In this document: in pieces, positions 28,368-36,334 of the stretch
How the letters are laid out: each line of letters starts with the position of its first letter
How positions within the stretch are numbered: position 1 is the first letter of the stretch
Source: Methylocystis sp. ATCC 49242
GTDB taxonomy: Bacteria; Pseudomonadota; Alphaproteobacteria; Rhizobiales; Beijerinckiaceae
Assembly: GCF_000188155.2 (NCBI RefSeq)
Contig: NZ_KE124774.1
Coordinates: 1,090,736 to 1,154,735, forward strand
Direction: 5' to 3'
DNA length: 64,000 nucleotides
The notes under the pieces: model-generated
What the model was told of the DNA's origin: nothing
Database searches by the model: none
What the model saw: the letters and a program-made list of their open reading frames with translations, nothing else
Program-made: the position numbers and the translations under genes

Positions 28368-28526
28368 TTATTTGGCCGGCGCGTCTTCAGAAAGCCCGGC
28401 CTTGATGGCGTCGACTGCGGCGCGCAACTCGGCCGCAAGCTGCGCCTCGATGAAATCGAGAGCGCCATCATGATCGAATCCGCTGGCCTTGCAGCGCGCG
28501 TATAGGGTCGCAAGGTCGCCGATCAT
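28368..28526 (-). CDS. Small element protein, 52 aa
   Basis: The frame runs from ATG 28526 to TAA 28368: MIGDLATLYARCKASGFDHD, then a helical, acidic stretch ending EDAPAK. The start overlaps the stop of the 126-residue gene as ATGA, typical of the coupled genes in this element. The antiparallel longer frame over the same bases looks like a shadow. Function unknown. Confidence 0.6.
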   Translation of the reverse strand: MIGDLATLYARCKASGFDHDGALDFIEAQLAAELRAAVDAIKAGLSEDAPAK

Positions 28527-28903
28527 CTCTTTCTCCCCTTCTTCGTCTCGCCGCTGGCCAAGCGAGCTTCGAGCACAGCGACGCGGCGGGCCAGACCCTC
28601 TATCGACTTCGCCGCGTGTTCGCGCTCCCGCACGATGACGCCTTGCAGGAGCGCCAGCAGCACGCCCCTGCGCACGAAACCGTCGTCGTCATCGGCCACA
28701 GCCGCCGGCGGCGCAGCCCGCGAAGGGGCGGGCGATTGCGGGACCGTTGCGCCATCACCCTCGCGCGCCCATCCATCAGCGGCGCCGGCAAAGGGGCGCG
28801 GCTTGCCGAGTGTCTGATTGGCGCGGCTTAGCGCCTCTTCCGCGCGTTCTGCGGCGCGGGCGCGGAGCATGTCCGCGACCATCTGGCCTTCGTCTTCGAT
28901 CAC
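28523..28903 (-). CDS. Small head-region protein, 126 aa
   Basis: The start is inferred as GTG 28903, overlapping the capsid stop (TGGTGA), because the coding character begins there (VIEDEGQMVADMLRARAAER). There is an acidic helical N-terminus, an Ala/Pro linker, and a C-terminal coiled coil (SIEGLARRVAVLEARLASGE) ending in KKGRKR. Upstream residues in the same frame read through the capsid gene and are noise. Position right after the major capsid gene suggests a head-assembly or scaffold-like role; this is inference. Confidence 0.6.
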   Translation of the reverse strand: MIEDEGQMVADMLRARAAERAEEALSRANQTLGKPRPFAGAADGWAREGDGATVPQSPAPSRAAPPAAVADDDDGFVRRGVLLALLQGVIVREREHAAKSIEGLARRVAVLEARLASGETKKGRKR

Positions 28904-29937
28904 CAGCTCACCCCCGTCATGACTGCAACCCTGTCGCCGCGGGAAACCCAGGCACAATCGAGAATCACGCGAATGAAGATGCTCGCGGTCTGAAAGGCAC
29001 TCCGCACCGGGTCTGCGACGACCGAAGCGCCCGAAACGACCGGCAACGGTTGGTCGGACATATGAACGATCGCCGACTCGGAGCGCATGATTTGCATCTC
29101 GCCAACGCCGGCCGCGAAGCTGTCCAGGTCGATCGCCAGCGCCGTGCCGACGGGCAATCCGCGAGTCGCCCAAAACGGAACCGGCGATTGCGGATAGCGT
29201 AAGAGCGCATGGGCGTGCTCTCGCGGGTTCAAGATGATCGCTGTCCTTCCGCCGCCGCCAGCGTCAACGACGGCCTGCATTAGCGCCGCAATGTCTGCGT
29301 CGACGAAGCCGGTTGATGGCGTCGCAACCACGCCGTCGCGCAGACCCCGATGGGCCGCATCGCTGGCGGGCGTGTCGGAGAAAAGCGCGGCGTCGAGCAT
29401 TCCCGCCAAGGTTTCGCGCACAAGCGCGTCAAACACAGCGCGGCCATTCGAGCGCCGCCAAAGTTCGCGGCTCAGCGGAATGATGAAGCTAATTTTTTTT
29501 GTCGGGCCGAGGTCGGCCGCGGCGAATGCGCCGCTGACGATCGGAATTTCATCATCTTCCGCGACCCAACTGGGACTTCCGACGTTCGTGTTGATCGGGA
29601 AGGATATGGACTCACGACGGTTCAAATCGAAACGCGCGCCCGCTGCGAAAAGCTTGCTCGCCGCAGACAGCGGTGCCAGATCGGATAAGTAGCCCTGCAC
29701 GGCGGATGAAACCAGCTCATCGCCCCATCCGACGGTGGTGGACGCGCCGGCAATTGCGTCCGCGCGCGCGACCGGCGCCATCAGCAACGCCTTCGCGGTC
29801 TTATCCTCCCGCAGTTGCGCTTCAGCGTCCGCGACGCGGTTCGAGGCTTGCAGATACACCGCCCACGCCGCGTTACGCACGGCGGTGGCATGGCTGCGGG
29901 TTGGCGCTCGCAACTGCTCAATGACGTGTCTCGACAT
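28900..29937 (-). CDS. HK97-like phage major capsid protein
   Basis: A 345-residue protein. Residues 1-75 are helical; residues 80-340 look like the HK97 fold, with SISFPINTNVGSPSWVAEDD in the E-loop/P-domain region, KKISFIIPLSRELWRRS along the spine helix, ILNPREHAHALL, and a C-terminal beta segment ending RGDRVAVMTG. ATG 29937 with GGAAGGA upstream starts MSRHVIEQLRAPTRSH. The N-terminal extension is short for a cleaved scaffold domain and no prohead protease gene is seen. It is the only clearly structural gene in the element. Confidence 0.8.
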   Translation of the reverse strand: MSRHVIEQLRAPTRSHATAVRNAAWAVYLQASNRVADAEAQLREDKTAKALLMAPVARADAIAGASTTVGWGDELVSSAVQGYLSDLAPLSAASKLFAAGARFDLNRRESISFPINTNVGSPSWVAEDDEIPIVSGAFAAADLGPTKKISFIIPLSRELWRRSNGRAVFDALVRETLAGMLDAALFSDTPASDAAHRGLRDGVVATPSTGFVDADIAALMQAVVDAGGGGRTAIILNPREHAHALLRYPQSPVPFWATRGLPVGTALAIDLDSFAAGVGEMQIMRSESAIVHMSDQPLPVVSGASVVADPVRSAFQTASIFIRVILDCAWVSRGDRVAVMTGVSW

Positions 29938-29982
29938 TTTCGCGAATCCTTCCGTTCGGAACCTTCGGATTGTTCCCATGAT

Positions 29983-30198
29983 TCACCGGTCCGCGCCGTT
30001 ACGCGTAACAGCGCAAAACATTCGAACGAGAGCGGCGAGCGCTTGCTCTACCGCTCGCGGGTCGTCTTCCGTCGGCGAAAGATGCCCATGGAGCTGCAAC
30101 GCTATTTCGAGTTCCGCAACATCGGCTTCCACGCGGAACACGCGCCGGCCCTCCCGGCGCCTGGCGCGACTTCGGCGCATCCGCGCGGCGGCCGTCAT
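29983..30198 (-). CDS. Small basic element protein, 71 aa
   Basis: It opens TAAARMRRSRARRREGRRVF, then RVEADVAELEIALQLHGHL. Short Arg-rich proteins with this ending recur in rhizobial prophages as putative DNA-binding or ribbon-helix-helix-like proteins; the family is uncertain. The start overlaps the previous stop as ATGA, and the capsid gene begins 45 bases downstream. Confidence 0.6.
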   Translation of the reverse strand: MTAAARMRRSRARRREGRRVFRVEADVAELEIALQLHGHLSPTEDDPRAVEQALAALVRMFCAVTRNGADR

Positions 30199-30431
30199 CT
30201 GAAGCCCCTTTCCGCCGCGCGCCGGCGCCGCTCGATCATGCCGCGTAGGCGCACAATCAAAGCGTCGGCGCGGAAAAACGCCGTCAGCTCGTCATCGCCG
30301 CCCGCGACGAAGGCGGCGGCGGCGCGGCGCCGGACGCCCTCGATCTCCGCGTCGAGTCGCGGCCCGTCCAGGTGGGCGAACTGCTCCGCCCGCCGATCGA
30401 GCTCAAGAATCGCATCGCCCAAGTCGATCAT
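30195..30431 (-). CDS. Small helical element protein, 78 aa
   Basis: ATG 30431 overlaps the previous gene's TGA (ATGA). The sequence MIDLGDAILELDRRAEQFAH and the Arg/Ala-rich remainder are all helix. No recognised family. It is the second of three coupled small genes upstream of the capsid gene. Confidence 0.6.
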   Translation of the reverse strand: MIDLGDAILELDRRAEQFAHLDGPRLDAEIEGVRRRAAAAFVAGGDDELTAFFRADALIVRLRGMIERRRRAAERGFR

Positions 30432-30661
30432 GAGCGCCCCCACTTTCTCGCCAGCGCTTCGAGCTGCGCGGGCGTCGCGAGCCGGCGCTTGCTTGCGCGC
30501 ATGATGTCGAAAACGTCGGGCTGTGTCGGCGCCGCGGGGGGCGTGGTCGGCGTGGCGGGCGTGGTCGCCGCGCGCGATGATGATGATGATGGTGCGCGCG
30601 GCAATCGAAGTAATGGGCGGCCGGAGGGGCCACGCCGCGTAGAGTCGAGATTCAACTTCAT
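30428..30661 (-). CDS. Small element protein, 77 aa
   Basis: ATG 30661 follows GAGAGGCG. The basic N-terminus MKLNLDSTRRGPSGRP is followed by a Ser/Thr/Pro/Ala linker of low complexity (PATPTTPPAAPTQ) and a helical C-terminus (VFDIMRASKRRLATPAQLEA). It is the first gene of the capsid-side operon, just downstream of the iteron-like region. Function unknown. Confidence 0.6.
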   Translation of the reverse strand: MKLNLDSTRRGPSGRPLLRLPRAPSSSSSRAATTPATPTTPPAAPTQPDVFDIMRASKRRLATPAQLEALARKWGRS

Positions 30662-31004
30662 CGTTTCGCCTCTCAATTAGTTACAAATTCAACCCAATTG
30701 ATCGAAACGCGGGTTTCTACTCGTACGCTGCAAAGTCCATCTGGCCCGTCTGACACATCTGCCACAGCGTAACTATTTGTTTTTACGCCGTTATACAGAT
30801 GGTCCAGATGGGCCAGATTTTTCGTCTTATTACCTATAAATAGGAATAAGGGTGCCGCCGATGGCCCTCTTTCCTCTCTTCTATTTATATTTCTATTTCT
30901 AACTATAATTATATATGGACCATATGGACCATCTGGATATATATAATAAAAACAGATAGTTATGTTGGGCCAGATATGTGTCAGATGTGCCATGTGCCGG
31001 TTCG
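30662..31004. other. Iteron-like, AT-rich intergenic region: candidate replication origin
   Basis: About 340 bases without a gene, placed directly behind the primase-helicase. The short motif GGNCCA with ATC/GAT flanks recurs: CCATCTGGCCC (30737-30747), GGTCCAGATG (30801-30810), GGGCCAGAT (30810-30818), ATGGACCAT twice at a 9-base interval (30915-30923, 30924-30932) and GGGCCAGAT (30967-30975). TCTGACAC (30749-30756) and GTGTCAGA (30978-30985) form an inverted outer pair. Between them lies an A+T-rich stretch (30835-30960). Iterons beside an AT-rich element after the replication gene is the layout of satellite origins. The promoter of the capsid operon must also be here. Confidence 0.6.
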
Positions 31005-33461
31005 TCAAAACGGCCCCCCGTCGTCATCGTCCACATCCGCCCGGCGGTTGCATTCCCGCGCGCCATCGGTCACGCGCTCACAAATGCCGAGCGACAGGTT
31101 TACCAGTTGCGTGAGTTCGTCAGCTTGCGGGATGTGGAAGCCGCGGCAGTTGCGATCGCCAGCGTGTCGAACACGTGCGTTTTCTCCGAGAATTTTTGCG
31201 AGCATACGGGCGAAGTGTATTTTCTGGTCGACGCGCCCGCCCTGCATTCTCTGCGCCCCCGCGTATGCGTCGTACAGCTTCGTTGTCGCGTGGTCAGCGC
31301 CAAGCTCCAATTGCAAGTGCTCTTTCCGCACACCACGTTCATACGCTTCGATGGCGCCGTCGGCGGCGCACGACAACAACCATTGATGGATACTAGACGC
31401 GCTCCGAATTTGTTGCTCGGCAAGCTCAAAGGTCCGCGGCATGTTTCGCGGATGGAAACTCCCGAGCTTTTTTCGTTGCAGATAATGAAGCAACTGCCCG
31501 TAGCCGCCGGCTTGCAAGTCGTCATAAATTTTATCGAACCATGCGCGGTCCCCGACTTTCTCGTCCGACACTTCGCAAATGAACCAGCGACGCGCGTCGC
31601 GCCCGGCGGGAACGCTCCAAGCGTGGTTGGTCGTCAGAATTGCGTGAAGCCGGTTCAGCGCCTGATACGCCTTCCGTCCCTTCGGATTTATGCGCAGCGT
31701 CGCGCCGGTAATCGAGTGCTTAATTTTGTCTGCGGTCTTAGGGTCGCCTGCAAACAGCGCTTCCTCCAATTGCACAAAGGAAGCAAACTCTATGTCGTCG
31801 ACATGGGTTCCGACTATTTCCGCCGGGTCAGAAATTGAAACGGCGTGCTTTCCGAAAATGACGCGCATTGCATCGGAAACGGTCGACTTGCCGGAACCTT
31901 CTGATTCCGATTTTAGGACGATAACAGTCTCCGCGCGCTTCTCAGGATTTTGCACGGCCCATGAGAGCCATCGCACGATGTATTTAAACTTGCGACGGTC
32001 ACGGCGAGCGATAACAACCCACAAATGCGCAAGAAATGATTTAATTTTGTCGCGCCCCTGAATCGGAGCGACGCCAAAGCCCCGCCAAAAGTTATATTCG
32101 TCTATGCGCGCGGTTCGGTGTGGATCGAATATCGCGCGACGGATCGGCGGGCGCTTCGGATGGGCCTTCCACCATTTTGCAGCCGGAAAAAATTTTTCGT
32201 CGCCGTTGTCGTTTTGGGTTTTGACAGCGACGTTTGCCAAATAACTTTCAAAGGATCCTCGCGCGAGAACATGATCGGCGCCGGCGGCGTCGCGATGCAC
32301 AACATTCACTTCCCCCTCTCGGTCGACCAATGCAAAGCGCGCGGAAATGGCCGGCAACAATTCGTCGGCGGGATACGCGCCGCCGGGAATGTCTGGCAAG
32401 CCATCCGAGCAAGTATGGAGAGCATGGCCGCCGCCGCCGCCGGCCGCCTCGACCTTCGCCATGTGCCGCTCCTCCGCGCGTCTGATCTCGCCTTGAAGCA
32501 CTGGATCGTTCTCATCCACCGGGCCAAAGGTTTCCGCGAGCGCAGCCGCCCTCTCCGCCCCTGTAAACGCCTCCTCTACCCACGCGCGAAGTTCGTTCAT
32601 GCCCTTGCCTTCGCAATGGCCGTGGTGGCATTGGAACCCGCCCGATCCCGGCCGATAGCCCGCCTCGTCGCGGGCGTCCGAATGGTCGGCGGCCCATGGG
32701 CATTTGATCGCCACGAAGCCATTGTCGTTGGGCGTCGCGTCAATCAGCATCCCCCGCGCGTCAAAGAGCTTCATCAGGGGGTCTATGCCGACCTCGGCGG
32801 CCGTTGCCTTCCTCGTATGGCCGCCGCCCTTGAAGCGCGCCAGCGCCTCGGGGGAGATGTCGACGTCAAGCTCCTCGGCCATCTGCTCGACCGTATAGGC
32901 CCGTGAGGGCTCCCAAACGTGCATGACGTGCGGCCACGGCTTGCCCCCGTTGGCGGCCACGACGGCGGGCTTGCAGTTGGCTCCCACGGGCAGGCGCACC
33001 ACGCGCGTCACGCCGACCATGCCGGGATCGCGCAGCGACGGGTTGATCAGTTCGTCGGAGATGATGCTGTCTATCAACGCGGCGATGACGCGCGCGTCGC
33101 GCCCGTTCGTGATCTTGAAGCCGTAGTGGAAGTTGCCGGGCGAGGTCTCCAGAACATATGTCGGGAGGGGGATGACGCGCAGAAGCTCCTTCAGATTGAT
33201 CTTCGTTCCCACGTCGTCGATGACGATGGCGAACTGCCCGTCGAAGCATTCGGCGCGGCGAACGAAATGCCCCGCGGTCGATTCACGGAAGACCGAGACG
33301 CAGTAGTAGTTGGCGGTATTCCATGCGAGCGCCGGAAGCATCGACACGGCGGGATAGACCACCCAGGACTTGTCGCCCGTGGACACGGGAACGCGCTTCC
33401 AGTCCTCCCCTGCGAGCGCTTCGAGGAACTGCTGATTAGTGATCCTGATACGATTTCGCAT
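31005..33461 (-). CDS. Satellite replication protein: primase-helicase (DUF5906/D5-like)
   Basis: An 818-residue protein. The N-terminal third looks like an archaeo-eukaryotic-type primase (VIDDVGTKINLKELL, TSPGNFHYGFKI). A Cys/His cluster (CPWAADHSDARDE, CHHGHCEGKG) at about 265-295 may bind zinc. The C-terminal half is a superfamily 3-like helicase with Walker A SESEGSGKST and a following acidic FVQLEEAL, as in virulence-associated E and DUF5906 proteins. ATG 33461 has GGAGG 5 bases upstream. It should initiate replication at the adjacent iteron region. Confidence 0.85.
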   Translation of the reverse strand: MRNRIRITNQQFLEALAGEDWKRVPVSTGDKSWVVYPAVSMLPALAWNTANYYCVSVFRESTAGHFVRRAECFDGQFAIVIDDVGTKINLKELLRVIPLPTYVLETSPGNFHYGFKITNGRDARVIAALIDSIISDELINPSLRDPGMVGVTRVVRLPVGANCKPAVVAANGGKPWPHVMHVWEPSRAYTVEQMAEELDVDISPEALARFKGGGHTRKATAAEVGIDPLMKLFDARGMLIDATPNDNGFVAIKCPWAADHSDARDEAGYRPGSGGFQCHHGHCEGKGMNELRAWVEEAFTGAERAAALAETFGPVDENDPVLQGEIRRAEERHMAKVEAAGGGGGHALHTCSDGLPDIPGGAYPADELLPAISARFALVDREGEVNVVHRDAAGADHVLARGSFESYLANVAVKTQNDNGDEKFFPAAKWWKAHPKRPPIRRAIFDPHRTARIDEYNFWRGFGVAPIQGRDKIKSFLAHLWVVIARRDRRKFKYIVRWLSWAVQNPEKRAETVIVLKSESEGSGKSTVSDAMRVIFGKHAVSISDPAEIVGTHVDDIEFASFVQLEEALFAGDPKTADKIKHSITGATLRINPKGRKAYQALNRLHAILTTNHAWSVPAGRDARRWFICEVSDEKVGDRAWFDKIYDDLQAGGYGQLLHYLQRKKLGSFHPRNMPRTFELAEQQIRSASSIHQWLLSCAADGAIEAYERGVRKEHLQLELGADHATTKLYDAYAGAQRMQGGRVDQKIHFARMLAKILGENARVRHAGDRNCRGFHIPQADELTQLVNLSLGICERVTDGARECNRRADVDDDDGGPF

Positions 33462-33512
33462 TTGGCCTCCAGTTGAGGATGGGGCCGCGCGGGTTGCTTT
33501 TGTCGCCGGTTT

Positions 33513-33546
33513 CAGGTAGGAAGGAGATGCTTGGACATACTACCTG
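33513..33546. promoter_or_regulatory. Inverted repeat upstream of the primase gene
   Basis: CAGGTAG (33513-33519) and CTACCTG (33540-33546) form a 7-bp inverted repeat with a 20-base spacer, about 50 bases before the primase start. It is a possible operator for the AlpA-like or another element regulator. Confidence 0.3.
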
Positions 33547-33552
33547 ATATCG

Positions 33553-33581
33553 GCGTCGCTCCCCCCGAGCGGCGCTTTTTT
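33553..33581 (+). terminator. Hairpin with T-run reading rightward, against local genes
   Basis: GCGTCGCTC and GAGCGGCGC pair with one G-U around a CCCCC loop, followed by TTTTTT on the plus strand. All annotated element genes here run leftward, so it could stop an antisense transcript or be a coincidental structure. Confidence 0.45.
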
Positions 33582-33586
33582 GTGGA

Positions 33587-33802
33587 TTAGCGCGCGTCCC
33601 GCGCGATCTTCCGCAATGTTTGGACAAACCGGCGCGGGCCGCGCCAGTCGCTCGGTGAGACGGGCACTGTCGCCCGTATGGTCGCGCCGCCGGGCGTCTC
33701 GAAGGTTGCGCGAAAATGGCGGCCGCGCGCTACGTCAACTATCTTGAAGCCCGCAACCGCCGCGGCGTCGACGTAGGCTTTCGCTCCGCTTGTCATCCGC
33801 AT
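33587..33802 (-). CDS. Small element protein, 71 aa
   Basis: It opens MRMTSGAKAYVDAAAVAGFK, and the second half RHFRATFETPGGATIRATVP ends in a basic helix. The pattern (a beta-hairpin then SPSDWRGPRR and RKIAR) is that of short phage proteins with a HicA-like or double-stranded-RNA-binding-like fold; I cannot assign it further. It sits between the AlpA gene and the primase gene on the same strand. Confidence 0.6.
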   Translation of the reverse strand: MRMTSGAKAYVDAAAVAGFKIVDVARGRHFRATFETPGGATIRATVPVSPSDWRGPRRFVQTLRKIARDAR

Positions 33803-33840
33803 GTGCCACCCCCGGATTACGGTTTACGGAAAAGGGATTT

Positions 33841-34050
33841 TCACGCGGCCTCGGTCTGCGCGTCTCGCTCTGCGCGGATTTTCTCGTCCCACGCGTCTAT
33901 CTCGTCCGCCAGCCACGCGACCGCGCGGGGGCCGATTTTCACGGGTCGCGGAAACTGCTTTTCTCGTACGAGGCGATGCAGTGTCGGTTTCGAGAAGGGG
34001 ACTCGCGCGAGAACTTGTGGCTCGCGCAGATAACGGGGGGCGCTCTTCAT
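33841..34050 (-). CDS. alpA: AlpA-family excisionase / transcriptional regulator
   Basis: A 69-residue MerR-like winged helix-turn-helix: RYLREPQVLARVPFSKPTLH, then FPRPVKIGPRAVAWLADEID. AlpA proteins of satellites and prophages control integrase expression and excision. ATG 34050 follows AAGGAG. It is likely the first gene of the replication operon (alpA, 71-aa gene, primase). Confidence 0.9.
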   Translation of the reverse strand: MKSAPRYLREPQVLARVPFSKPTLHRLVREKQFPRPVKIGPRAVAWLADEIDAWDEKIRAERDAQTEAA

Positions 34051-34147
34051 TGGCGATCGCTCCTTATTGCGGGCGACCTTTTGAGTCGCCCTTGTGATCG
34101 GACGATCTCCCTAATAATCACAAAGGAATGCAGCTCCTAATTATGCA

Positions 34148-34193
34148 ATTGTGCGGATTGAAAAATTTTTCCGCACAATTATTCCGCACAATT
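34148..34193. promoter_or_regulatory. Inverted and direct repeats of the octamer TGTGCGGA
   Basis: AATTGTGCGGA (34148-34157 and neighbours) and TCCGCACAATT (34170-34180) make a perfect 11-bp inverted repeat. A second TCCGCACAATT follows (34183-34193) inside the last codons of the leftward gene. The region also forms an A5T5-centred hairpin. It lies between the integrase operon and alpA, so an operator or a transcription stop is plausible. Confidence 0.4.
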
Positions 34194-34823
34194 CTTGCGA
34201 GGCCCCCGCGGGCCACGCTTCCCATTTCCTGTAACAGATTTGGCGATATCGCGCGCCCGATCGCGGGGGAATTTCGGCAGCGCCGCCCGCACAATTTTTG
34301 CGGCGTCGTTTTGACTAATGAAGCCCCCGCGTTTCACTTGTTCCGTCGTTATGATTGCTCGCGCCTCGTCATCGCATACGCCGTTTTCCGCGGGCGCCAC
34401 GAACAGCCCTTTCAGTGAGCCGCTCACGCTACATATGAGCAAATCGGTGTAGACGGGCGCCTTGTCGAAATACCCGTCGCCCCATACCGGCGCGCCGTCC
34501 CCGCCATCGCGCGTCCATTGCGGCGCGCGGTCGTGTCCCCACCGTTGCGCGGTTGCAGATTCCATGTGAATGGCAAGTTCGATCCACTCGACGGCGGCAA
34601 TGTCGCGGCGCTGCATATCCTCGGGCGTACGAGGCACATAACGCATTGCCCCGAGGTCGCCGTGTAAGCCTTGCTCAATGACGCAATCATAGGCGCTCGC
34701 GGCGATACGGCCGCTTTGCAAATGCGCGACCAGCTGTGACAGGAAATCCTCTTCGGCGATTCCGGGCGCGTCGACCTTCGCGCGTTCGAATGCTTCCGTA
34801 ACGGTCAGGAACTTGCTCGTCAT
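34179..34823 (-). CDS. Hypothetical element protein, 214 aa
   Basis: ATG 34823 overlaps the integrase stop (ATGA), so it is co-translated with int. It is a soluble, mixed protein: MTSKFLTVTEAFERAKVD, a middle with HDRAPQWTRDGGDGAPVW, and a basic C-terminus GNGKRGPRGPRKN. No motif I recognise. Accessory genes next to a satellite integrase sometimes encode regulators or phage-interference proteins; nothing here decides that. Confidence 0.65.
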   Translation of the reverse strand: MTSKFLTVTEAFERAKVDAPGIAEEDFLSQLVAHLQSGRIAASAYDCVIEQGLHGDLGAMRYVPRTPEDMQRRDIAAVEWIELAIHMESATAQRWGHDRAPQWTRDGGDGAPVWGDGYFDKAPVYTDLLICSVSGSLKGLFVAPAENGVCDDEARAIITTEQVKRGGFISQNDAAKIVRAALPKFPRDRARDIAKSVTGNGKRGPRGPRKNCAE

Positions 34824-36103
34824 TTGCGCCCCCGCAGCTTCACGACATTGCCGCCGGTTGCCGGTTCGAGAATCTCCGCAATGTGCGCTTCCCACAATTC
34901 GAGCGCCGCCCGCTTCTCTTTGAAACGATCGTGTTTGTCATAGTGCATCGAGTGAATGTCGCCGTAGGAATGCGCCAGCAGCGCCATACGATCTTCGCGC
35001 AGCACGCCCAGCGCGGCGAGTCCGGTTGCGACCGTGCGCCTGAAATCGTGCGGAGTCGGCGGGTTCGCCTTCAGCGAAAGGACGGCTTCCCGATCGGGGC
35101 CATCCGGGGTCAATGTCGGGACAATGCGCCGCACCGCTTGCGAGACGGAATGACGCGCGATCGGCCCCCGGCTGGCGAAGGTCGAAGGGAACAGGTGCGC
35201 CTGCCCTTCCACCATGTCCCGCATCTGCGCGCGGACGATCTCCAGCGCCATCGGCGCCAGCGGGACGACATGAGCCCGGCCGCCCTTCATTCGAGCCGCA
35301 GGAAGCTCTATGCGGGCGCGGGCGCCGTTGTCGACGTCCTTGATCTCGGCGAGTGCAATCTCGGTCACTTCGCCGGGGCGCTGACCCGTCAGCAACAGGA
35401 AGCGCATAGCGGCCGCGACCGCCGGGGCGATGTTCGAACGCTCCAGAGCCCGCCACAGGACGCGAATCTCGCCGGGCGAGAGGACGCGCTCCTTCGGTGT
35501 CTCTCGCGCCCGCTTCTTCATGCGGGTCATCGGGCTGTTTTCAAGCAGCCCCGAGTCGACGGCCCAATTGAAGACCTTGGACATGACAGTATGTGTGCGA
35601 TTCGCGCTCGACGGCGCCCGCACGGCGATTTTGTCCAACAGCGCCGCGGCGTCGGCGCGGGTCAGCTTGTCGACCCCGCGCCCGTTCCACTCGGGAAGGA
35701 CATGGACGCGCAGCAGCAGCTCGTCCTGCTGCCAAGACTTCTTTTGGATTCGGGCGTAGCGTTGGAGATATTCCGCCGCGAGCTTCCCGAATGTCAGCGC
35801 CCGCGCGGATTGTTCCCGCCGGGATCGAATCTCGCCTTGCGGGTCAGCGCCGCCCGAGACGGCCACGCGTTGAGTCTCCGCGCGCTCGCGCGCCTTGGCG
35901 AGCGAAACCTCGGGGTAGCGCCCCAGGTTTAACCGCTTGAACGATGTTGAGCCCTGCGGCCGGTAGCGAAAAGTCCATGTTGCCACGCCCGTCGGCGTCA
36001 TGCGGAGGCAGAGCCCCGACACCTTCGCGTCCCAATATTCCGCGCGGGTCGCGCCCGGCTTGATGCTGCGGACGAACGCGTCCGTAAGAGCAACAACAGC
36101 CAT
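34820..36103 (-). CDS. int: Tyrosine-type site-specific integrase (DUF4102 N-terminal domain)
   Basis: A 427-residue recombinase. The N-terminal arm-binding DUF4102 domain (VRSIKPGATRAEYWDAKVSG), a core-binding SAM-like domain (about 100-190), and a catalytic domain with Arg in LLTGQRPGEV, His-x-x-Arg in TPHDFRRT, a late His in LAHS and Tyr in HSMHYDKH are all present. It is 231 bases from attR, with repeated candidate arm sites in the intervening DNA. It should integrate at the tRNA-Pro 3' end. Confidence 0.95.
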   Translation of the reverse strand: MAVVALTDAFVRSIKPGATRAEYWDAKVSGLCLRMTPTGVATWTFRYRPQGSTSFKRLNLGRYPEVSLAKARERAETQRVAVSGGADPQGEIRSRREQSARALTFGKLAAEYLQRYARIQKKSWQQDELLLRVHVLPEWNGRGVDKLTRADAAALLDKIAVRAPSSANRTHTVMSKVFNWAVDSGLLENSPMTRMKKRARETPKERVLSPGEIRVLWRALERSNIAPAVAAAMRFLLLTGQRPGEVTEIALAEIKDVDNGARARIELPAARMKGGRAHVVPLAPMALEIVRAQMRDMVEGQAHLFPSTFASRGPIARHSVSQAVRRIVPTLTPDGPDREAVLSLKANPPTPHDFRRTVATGLAALGVLREDRMALLAHSYGDIHSMHYDKHDRFKEKRAALELWEAHIAEILEPATGGNVVKLRGRK

Positions 36104-36116
36104 CCCGTCTCCCTTC

Positions 36117-36240
36117 TTGAACCCCCGGCGTGAGCCCTTGTCGGGGTTGTCCCCCGCGAGCCCTTCCCGCCGTGCGGGGGTTCACGGGGGACAGTAGGGG
36201 TTCAAAAGGGTCGATATGTCGCGATTTCTCTTGAACCCCC
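36117..36240. repeat. Candidate integrase arm-type sites (TTGAACCCCC family)
   Basis: TTGAACCCCC occurs at 36117-36126 and 36231-36240, and its complement at 36176-36184 (GGGGGTTCA, then CGGGGG) and 36196-36205 (AGGGGTTCAA). Two more copies lie beside attL at 26706-26714 and 26717-26726. Clustering near both ends and overlap with the int promoter region fit arm-type binding sites. Confidence 0.55.
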
Positions 36241-36334
36241 GTGAGACGAATTGACAGCTTTCGCCATTGAAATGCAAGTGTTTTCTGATAGCTCTTGGAC
36301 AAGTAAAAATAGGTATGATTTCCTACCTTGGTTC

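Noticed and set aside
28256-28513. 85-codon reverse frame below the capsid operon
   Set aside because: It overlaps the ATGA-coupled 52-residue gene in another frame and lacks a start signal.
33436-33627. 63-codon reverse frame over the primase start
   Set aside because: It has no ribosome site and overlaps the well-supported primase start and the stop of the 71-residue gene.
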